From the NCBI GenBank assembly GCA_029553505.1, contig JAKPKY010000065.1:1-64000 (forward strand): DNA of 64,000 nucleotides, given 5' to 3'. Numbering within the stretch: the first letter of the stretch is position 1; every line of letters starts with the position of its first letter. The DNA is from Planctomycetota bacterium. GTDB taxonomy: Bacteria > Planctomycetota > Phycisphaerae > SM23-33. Positions 58,070-64,000 of this stretch are shown here, piece by piece. The notes under the pieces are model-generated. The model saw only the letters and a program-made list of their open reading frames with translations. It searched no databases and was not told the DNA's origin. The translations under genes and the position numbers were made by a program.

Positions 58070-58867
58070 TCAGATGAGTTCCCTGGTCTGGAGGAATTCC
58101 ACCACGCGGTCGGCGGCCAGCGCGACGGACGTCTCGTCGGCGGCGACGAGTTTTTCGCATTTCCGCGCGACGCTGGGGCGGAAGATCTTCACCACCCGCG
58201 TGGGCGAGCCCTCTAGACCCAGCTTGGAAGGCTCCACGTCCAGGTCGCCCATCGTCCACACCGGCACGTCCGCGCGCTTGGCCTTCTGCTTGCCCCGCAG
58301 CGTCGGCAGGCGCGGGTCGGAAATCTCCTTGACCACCGTCAGCACGCAGGGCAGATCCGCCTCGAGCACCTCGTAGCCGTCCTCGACGAGCCGGTGCATG
58401 CGGCATCGCCCGTCGGAAACGGACTCGATGCGGCTGACGTAGCTGACCACCGGAAGCCCGAGGAACGCCGCGATGCCCGGGCCCACCTGCCCCGTGTCGC
58501 CGTCGGTGGCGCGCTCGCCGCAGAGCACGAGGTCGAACTCGCCCAGCCGGCGGACGGCGGCCGAAAGCACGTAACTCGTCGCCCACGTGTCGCTGCCGGC
58601 GAACGCCTTGTCGCTGAGCAGGACGGCCGTGTCGCACCCCATCGCCATCGCCTCGCGGAGCGCGGTCATCGCCTTCGGCGGGCCCATCGACACCGCCGTC
58701 ACCTCGCCCCCGTGGGACTCGCGCAGGCGGATGGCCGCCTCGATGGCGTACAAGTCCAGCGGATTGATGATCGCCTCGACGCCCTCGCGGATCATCGTGC
58801 CCGTCGCCTCGTCCATCCGGACGGCGTTGGTCTCCGGCACCTGCTTGATCGGAACCACGATTCTCAT
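58070..58867 (-). CDS. etfB: Electron transfer flavoprotein beta subunit
   Basis: MRIVVPIKQVPETNAVRMD, NPLDLYAIEAAIRLRE, CGERATDGDTGQVGPGIAAFLGLPVVSYV. Confidence 0.93.
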   Translation of the reverse strand: MRIVVPIKQVPETNAVRMDEATGTMIREGVEAIINPLDLYAIEAAIRLRESHGGEVTAVSMGPPKAMTALREAMAMGCDTAVLLSDKAFAGSDTWATSYVLSAAVRRLGEFDLVLCGERATDGDTGQVGPGIAAFLGLPVVSYVSRIESVSDGRCRMHRLVEDGYEVLEADLPCVLTVVKEISDPRLPTLRGKQKAKRADVPVWTMGDLDVEPSKLGLEGSPTRVVKIFRPSVARKCEKLVAADETSVALAADRVVEFLQTRELI

Positions 58868-59012
58868 GCTCGCTCCCTTGGATGCGTGAACCGTTGTTTG
58901 TAGCCGCTGGGTGGGAGGCAATCAAGGCCCTGCCTTTCGCCATTCTTCCGTCAATCTGCTGGTCTGGGAGAAAAATTTTGCTATACTTCCCCGCCTGAGC
59001 AAAGGAGCGATC

Positions 59013-60065
59013 ATGAAGGCTGCGGTTCTGACGGCTACAAGGACGATGGAAATCCGCGATGTGCCCGCCCCGAAGCTGGAGCACGCCGAAGACGTGCTGT
59101 TGCGCGTCGAGACGGTGGGCGTGTGCGGCTCGGACATGCACTACTACCGCGACGGGCGGATCGGCGCGCAGGTGGTCGAGTTCCCGTGGATCGTCGGGCA
59201 CGAGTGCGCCGCGACGGTGCTGAAAACCGGGCAGGCTGTCAAGACCCTGCGCGCGGGCGACCGGGTGGCCGTCGATCCGCTCATCTGGTGCACCACCTGC
59301 GACCAGTGCCGCGTCGGGCGGATCAACACCTGCCGCAAACAGAAATTCCTCGGCTGCCCCGGACAGGCCGCCGGCGCCATGACCGAGCAGATCGTCATGC
59401 CCGCGCGGAGCTGCGTGCCGATTCCCGACTCCATGACGTTCGAGCAGGCGGTGCTCACCGAACCGTTCGCCATCGGGCTGCACGCGGTCAAGCTGGCGGC
59501 GGCGCGGGGGCGCCTGGGCAAGGCCGCCATCCTCGGCGCCGGGCCCATCGGGCTGTGCGTCCTGGCGGCGCTGAAGCACCTTGCGCCCGACTGCCTGGCC
59601 TATGTCACCGAGTTGCTGCCCGAGCGCCGCGCGCTGGCCGACCGCATGGGCGCCGACTGGACCGGCGACGGAACCGACGGCGCTGCCGCCGCCGAGATCG
59701 CCCGACGCGAACCGCTCGGCGTGGACGCCGTCTTCGAGTGCGCCGGAAAGCAGGAAACCATCGACGAGGGCGGCGTCCTGCTCACCCCCGGCGGGGTGAT
59801 GGCCGTCGCGGGGATCCCCGTGGACAGCCGCGTCAGCTTCGACATGAACTTCTACCGCCGCAAGGAACTCTGCATCCAGAACGTCCGCCGCCAGAACGAA
59901 TGCGTGGAAGAGGCCATCGACCTCGTCGCCCGCGGCGAGGTGGACCTTGCCCCCCTGGTGACGCACCGCTTCACGCTCGATCAGTCGCAGGAGGCGTACG
60001 ACCTGGTGGCCGACTACCGCGACGGCGTGGTCAAGGCGATGATCCGTATCGCCTCCGAACCCTGA
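59013..60065 (+). CDS. Zinc-dependent medium-chain alcohol/polyol dehydrogenase
   Basis: VGVCGSDMHYYRDGRIG, GHECAATVLKTG, Zn-binding C cluster (CTTCDQCRVGRINTCRKQKFLGC), GAGPIGL. Confidence 0.9.
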   Translation: MKAAVLTATRTMEIRDVPAPKLEHAEDVLLRVETVGVCGSDMHYYRDGRIGAQVVEFPWIVGHECAATVLKTGQAVKTLRAGDRVAVDPLIWCTTCDQCRVGRINTCRKQKFLGCPGQAAGAMTEQIVMPARSCVPIPDSMTFEQAVLTEPFAIGLHAVKLAAARGRLGKAAILGAGPIGLCVLAALKHLAPDCLAYVTELLPERRALADRMGADWTGDGTDGAAAAEIARREPLGVDAVFECAGKQETIDEGGVLLTPGGVMAVAGIPVDSRVSFDMNFYRRKELCIQNVRRQNECVEEAIDLVARGEVDLAPLVTHRFTLDQSQEAYDLVADYRDGVVKAMIRIASEP

Positions 60066-60099
60066 CCGCGCCTACAATGGCGTGGAAAGGGGTGCGGCC

Positions 60100-60708
60100 A
60101 TGAAAGACTTCCTGCACGTCGTCGCCAGCCCGCGCGGGGACGAGTCGTTCTCCGTCCGCGTGGGGCGGCGGTTCCTGCAATCGCTCCCGGGCGTCGCCGT
60201 CGAGACGCTCGACCTGTTCCGCGCCGACCTGCCGCCTTTCGACGCGCCATACGCGGCCGCCAAGTACGCCGTTCTTGGCGGCGCGACGCCCGCCGACGAT
60301 GCCCAGCGCGCCTGGAAGCGCGTCATCGAACTCGCCGACCACTTCAAGTCGTTCGACGGCTACGTGTTCTCCGCGGGCATGTGGAACTTCGGAATCCCGT
60401 ACCGCCTCAAGCACTACCTGGACCTGGTCGTCCAGCCGGGGCTGACGTTCTCCTACTCGCCGCAAAAAGGCTACCAGGGTCTGGTCACGGGCAAGCCCGC
60501 GGTCCTTGCCCTGGCGAGGGGGGCCGACTACTCCCCCGGAAGCGGCGCCGAGGCCATGGACATGCAGCGCCCATACCTGGAGGCGATCCTGCGGTTCATC
60601 GGATTCGCCGACATCCGCACGATCGTCGTCCAGCCGACGCTGGGCGACGAGCGTGCCCTGGACGCCGCGCTGACCGAGGCCGACCGAATCGCCCGCGAAT
60701 TCCGGTAG
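60100..60708 (+). CDS. FMN-dependent NAD(P)H quinone/azoreductase-like flavodoxin-fold protein
   Basis: LHVVASPRGDESFSVRVGRRFL, AGMWNFGIPYRLKHYLDLVVQPGLTFSY. Confidence 0.85.
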   Translation: MKDFLHVVASPRGDESFSVRVGRRFLQSLPGVAVETLDLFRADLPPFDAPYAAAKYAVLGGATPADDAQRAWKRVIELADHFKSFDGYVFSAGMWNFGIPYRLKHYLDLVVQPGLTFSYSPQKGYQGLVTGKPAVLALARGADYSPGSGAEAMDMQRPYLEAILRFIGFADIRTIVVQPTLGDERALDAALTEADRIAREFR

Positions 60709-60774
60709 GGTCCGTGCCGTGGTTTGCGGAGTTCCGCGCCAGCGGGACGAAGCAACCACGGTTGTCAAAGAAGA

Positions 60775-60866
60775 GAGCGGGATTTCGGGATTCCAGGGAT
60801 TCCACGGAGTTCTTGAATTCAAAACCTCCTTGGAATCCCTTGAATCCGTGGAATCCCGCTCTGATT
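60775..60866. repeat. ORF-less inverted-arm element of degenerate GGGATTCCA units
   Basis: AGAGCGGGATTTCGGGATTCCAGGGATTCCACGG - core - TTGGAATCCCTTGAATCCGTGGAATCCCGCTCT. Confidence 0.75.
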
Positions 60867-60894
60867 TTCCCTTTGCATGCCCCGCGCTGCGCAA

Positions 60895-60936
60895 GACAAA
60901 GGCGTGGCGGTTCCCCCTTGCCGCCACGCCTTTTCG
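60895..60936. terminator. Bidirectional intrinsic terminator between convergent genes
   Basis: AAAGGCGTGGCGGTTCCCCCTTGCCGCCACGCCTTTT. Confidence 0.8.
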
Positions 60937-60951
60937 GTTGTCGCGCGGGTG

Positions 60952-62991
60952 CTACTCGGCCGGCTTCCACCCGCTGTAGGACACCTCGAAGTACAGCTCG
61001 TCGCCGGGCAGGGCGAGGATCTTCTCCAGGCGGAAGAGCTTTCCGTTGATGGGCAGCTCGACCTTCATCGGCGTGGCGCCGGCTGCCATCGCCTCACGCG
61101 CCACCCGCTCGTCGAACTGCTTCTGCATGCCCCGCGCCTGCTGCGCCGCGTTGGCGCGGATCACGGCCGCGCCCGGGCCCGTCGACAGCGAGGCGAACTC
61201 CGTGACCAGGCGCATCGGGCCGGTGAAACCGCTCTTCTCACCGAAGAGCCCCTCGGGCACGGTGTATTTGCCCTCGGCCGGCAGGTAGTAGTTGAACATC
61301 ACGTGCATGACCGGAACGGTCAGCGACGGCAGCGTGACCTTCAGGCGACCCTGCGCCGGGGCGGTCTTCTCCGGCGTCTGGACGTAGACGATCTCGACGG
61401 GGAATGCCGTCATCTCCCGCGAACCGGTGCCGCTGCGGATCAGCGGAATCAGCACGTTTCCGTCCTTGTCCTTGGCGGGCGAGGCGGCGTTGCCCGCCAC
61501 CGCCACCGACCAGATTTCCGCGTCGGCGGGCATCTTCACCCGCAGGAACTGGTTGCGGTTGTTCCGCACGCTGTAGACCAGGTTCGTGATCCGCCGACCG
61601 TCGTTGAGCTGCATGGCCGTCAGCAGTGCGCTGTCGACGATCGTCGCCAGCACCGACACTTCCTCGTGGCGGCGGATCGTCAGCGGGACGGTGAACTTCT
61701 CGCCCACGTAGCGATAGGCCAGCAGGATCGGCTGGTTGGTCATCGCCACGATGTCCGAGGGGAGTTGGCGGACGTCGATGGCCGTCGCGCCCGTCGCCTC
61801 GCCCGCGGCGATTTCCACGTTCGCCAGCGCGATCACGCCCACGTAGCCCCGCTCGCGCTCCACGCCGACCGTCCGCAGCACGGGGGCAGCGGCCGAGTCC
61901 TTCGCCGGCTGCTCGTAGGTGACGTACAGGCTGTACGCCCCGATCGCCTCGCCTCGCAGCACGACCGTCAGTTCGCCCGCGTCGCTGACGCGCCAGTCGG
62001 AGACGCTCTGCCCGATGACCGTCAGCACGCTGGCGCCCTTCGGCGCCGTCAGTTTCAGCTCGCGCACGCCCGAGTGCAGGATGTTGTAGTTGACCATCTC
62101 CTGGCAGAGCAGCATTCCGTCTCCGACGGCGACCAGCGTGCGCGTCTCGGCGTAGAGCTTGGGGTCGGCCTTTTCGACCTTCGGCAGCGCCCGCTCCCAG
62201 GAGACGGCCACGTTGGGCCCGGCGGGAATCGCGGCGGCCACGGTCGTCTTGCCCGCGGCCGTCTTGGCCAGTTGCGACTGCGCCGACGCCACCTTCACGT
62301 CCACGTTCTCGCGGTCCAGCGTCATCTCCAGCACGCTCGAACTCGCCAGCGGGCGCGAGAACGACACCGTGTTGATGCCGCCGGCCTTGTTGACCTTCAC
62401 CGTGAACGTCAGCGTCGCCTCGATGACGCCGCTCTTCTCCGTCAGCAGTTCGTACTGCCCGCCGGCGGCGCTGAGATACACGCCGTCGGCCGGCTGGAAC
62501 ACGTACTTCGTCAGCGCCACCTCGTTGGGCAAAATGGCGATGCGCTTCCAGCCCTTCTCGCGCAGGATGTTGAGCTTGAGCTTCAGCGTGAACTCCGCCG
62601 ACTCGTCGCCCAGCGCGCCGGTGTAATCGGCCGCCGCGACGATGTAGTCCGTCGGCGGGGGGATCGCCTTGTCTTCCGCCGCGCGACGCTCCACCGACCA
62701 CTTCAGCAGCTCCTTGAACTCGTTCCACGGAAGGTCGATGGACGTCCCCGGCCCGATGCCCTTGACCTCCACGTTCAACAGGTCCTGCACTTCCTTCCAC
62801 GGAACGGTGATAAGGTTGCTCTTTTTCGTCGGGTCGTAGCCGGTGATGCGGACGAATTCGTCCCAACTGAGCGTCACCGTGCCCTTGCCGTCGGCGAGCT
62901 TGGGAACCTTCGGCGCCTCCTGCGCCGTGGCCGACCCCGCAAGGCCCCACAGAATCGCCGCCGCCGTCAGAATCGCAACAAGACGTTTCAT
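60952..62991 (-). CDS. Hypothetical exported protein
   Basis: MKRLVAILTAAAILWGLAGSATAQE signal peptide; complete ORF. Confidence 0.75.
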   Translation of the reverse strand: MKRLVAILTAAAILWGLAGSATAQEAPKVPKLADGKGTVTLSWDEFVRITGYDPTKKSNLITVPWKEVQDLLNVEVKGIGPGTSIDLPWNEFKELLKWSVERRAAEDKAIPPPTDYIVAAADYTGALGDESAEFTLKLKLNILREKGWKRIAILPNEVALTKYVFQPADGVYLSAAGGQYELLTEKSGVIEATLTFTVKVNKAGGINTVSFSRPLASSSVLEMTLDRENVDVKVASAQSQLAKTAAGKTTVAAAIPAGPNVAVSWERALPKVEKADPKLYAETRTLVAVGDGMLLCQEMVNYNILHSGVRELKLTAPKGASVLTVIGQSVSDWRVSDAGELTVVLRGEAIGAYSLYVTYEQPAKDSAAAPVLRTVGVERERGYVGVIALANVEIAAGEATGATAIDVRQLPSDIVAMTNQPILLAYRYVGEKFTVPLTIRRHEEVSVLATIVDSALLTAMQLNDGRRITNLVYSVRNNRNQFLRVKMPADAEIWSVAVAGNAASPAKDKDGNVLIPLIRSGTGSREMTAFPVEIVYVQTPEKTAPAQGRLKVTLPSLTVPVMHVMFNYYLPAEGKYTVPEGLFGEKSGFTGPMRLVTEFASLSTGPGAAVIRANAAQQARGMQKQFDERVAREAMAAGATPMKVELPINGKLFRLEKILALPGDELYFEVSYSGWKPAE

Positions 62992-64000
62992 TGTGCGTCT
63001 CCTTTCCATTCGTATTCGACCGTGATCCCCATCGGGTCGGTCGGTTTGACCAGCGTCTTCTCGAACTTGACCAGCCGCCCCGCGCGGGGCGGATCGATGT
63101 TCTGCGGAACGTCCGCGAAGCGCACCAATTCGGGCTTCTCCGTCCAGTGGCGCATTTCGCCGGCCCGGACGGCCGTCAGGTACCTGCCGTTGTCGATCAG
63201 CACGTACTGCTCGTGCGGAAGGGCGATGGCGTTGCCCCCCACGTCGAAGGTGTTGGAATCGCCGGCCGCGTAGGTCAGGTTGGCCGTCATGCTGTTGGCC
63301 AGCAGGGCGTCCGAACCAACGATTGTTTCCTGCCCGCGCTCGCCCGGCACGCCTGCCAGCAGACCGTTGCGGGCGTCGATCTCCCGCAGCGTGAGGAACT
63401 GGGCCTCGTCGATCACCGCGTAGCGCACGCCGTTCGCGCCCTCGACGAACCGCGCCCCGGCCGCCGACGCGTCCGCCGCCGCGGCGTTGAGGTTGAAACT
63501 GCCCAGCGCCACCTTCTGCCCGAGGTTCGTTTCCAGCCGCCCGGCCAGTTCGTCGGCGGAAAACGTCACCTGCACCTGCTGGCCGTTGAACATTACGATC
63601 CGCGGCGCCTCGAGCGCCCATTTGTAATTGTTCTCGATGAACTCCCGCAGCCTGGCGTCGTTCCGCAGTCCGTCGTGGTCGGAATCCGTCGGCTGCGCCA
63701 GACCACCCCCCCACCCGCCGTCGAGAATGCCCTCGGCGTGCTGGCGGACGATGCTGGAGGCGCTTCGGTCCACGTTGGCTCCGCGCGCCTGGCGGAGATT
63801 GTCCAGCAGGACCTGCACGGCCCACTGCTGGGCCTCGCCGCCCGTGACGACGAGCTGGCCGTTGGTTTCCCAGATCACGCCGCTGCTGGTCCCTTCCGCG
63901 CCGGCGCCGGCGGCGGGGGCGGTCGAAGGCACTCCGAGCGTCTCGCGAACGCCGCGCAGCAGGTTGCCCTTGTCATCCGTCGGGCCCAGGCCGGAAACGC
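62988..64000 (-). CDS. Hypothetical protein, C-terminal part, runs off window end
   Basis: Frame stays open beyond 63932 (...VSGLGPTDDKGNLLRGVRETLGV-PSTAPA); overlaps next gene by 4 nt. Confidence 0.65.
   Translation of the reverse strand, partial: VSGLGPTDDKGNLLRGVRETLGVPSTAPAAGAGAEGTSSGVIWETNGQLVVTGGEAQQWAVQVLLDNLRQARGANVDRSASSIVRQHAEGILDGGWGGGLAQPTDSDHDGLRNDARLREFIENNYKWALEAPRIVMFNGQQVQVTFSADELAGRLETNLGQKVALGSFNLNAAAADASAAGARFVEGANGVRYAVIDEAQFLTLREIDARNGLLAGVPGERGQETIVGSDALLANSMTANLTYAAGDSNTFDVGGNAIALPHEQYVLIDNGRYLTAVRAGEMRHWTEKPELVRFADVPQNIDPPRAGRLVKFEKTLVKPTDPMGITVEYEWKGDAQ

Noticed and set aside
60877-63273. 798-aa plus-strand ORF
   Set aside because: Antisense to the exported-protein genes; no recognisable domains and biased composition
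60952-63825. 957-aa minus-strand ORF as one protein
   Set aside because: A signal peptide begins at 62991, and the upstream part is a shadow of the 62988-64000 gene

Overview
The window is a 64 kb high-GC bacterial chromosome segment. Gene content and the structure of the division cluster suggest Planctomycetota, possibly Phycisphaerae-like; this is inference. Its centre is a near-complete dcw/peptidoglycan cluster (~11.9-27.7 kb: mraZ, small ORF, rsmH, LysM protein, ftsL-like, ftsI/PBP, murE, murF, mraY, ftsW, murG, murC, murB, ddl, ftsQ). murD is missing from its usual place, and ftsA/ftsZ do not follow ftsQ. Other content includes two SppA-type peptidases, a radical-SAM pair, several glycoside hydrolases (GH16, GH31, GH51, GH30), a ruvC/ruvA/ruvB region, cysS, ispF, deoC, and a GlcD/EtfA/EtfB set. 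The main discovery candidate is a recurrent intercistronic element. Inverted arms made of short degenerate 7-9 nt repeats abut or contain the stop codon of the upstream operon gene and enclose either a small ORF or nothing. The enclosed ORFs are four-helix-bundle S23/bAvd-like (twice) and GxxExxY (once), always co-oriented with the host operon. Three ORF-bearing copies sit in ruvA|ruvB, ruvC|ruvA and etfB|etfA, and several ORF-less copies lie elsewhere. Further observations include a 133 bp MITE-like element with 17 bp perfect TIRs and a 9 bp target duplication, a dispersed 'GGAACCC' hairpin family with a conserved core, a GUAA-tetraloop hairpin pair with a compensatory change, and a three-gene, cassette-like island. 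No rRNA, tRNA or CRISPR array was recognised. All domain calls come from reading the sequence; no searches were run.
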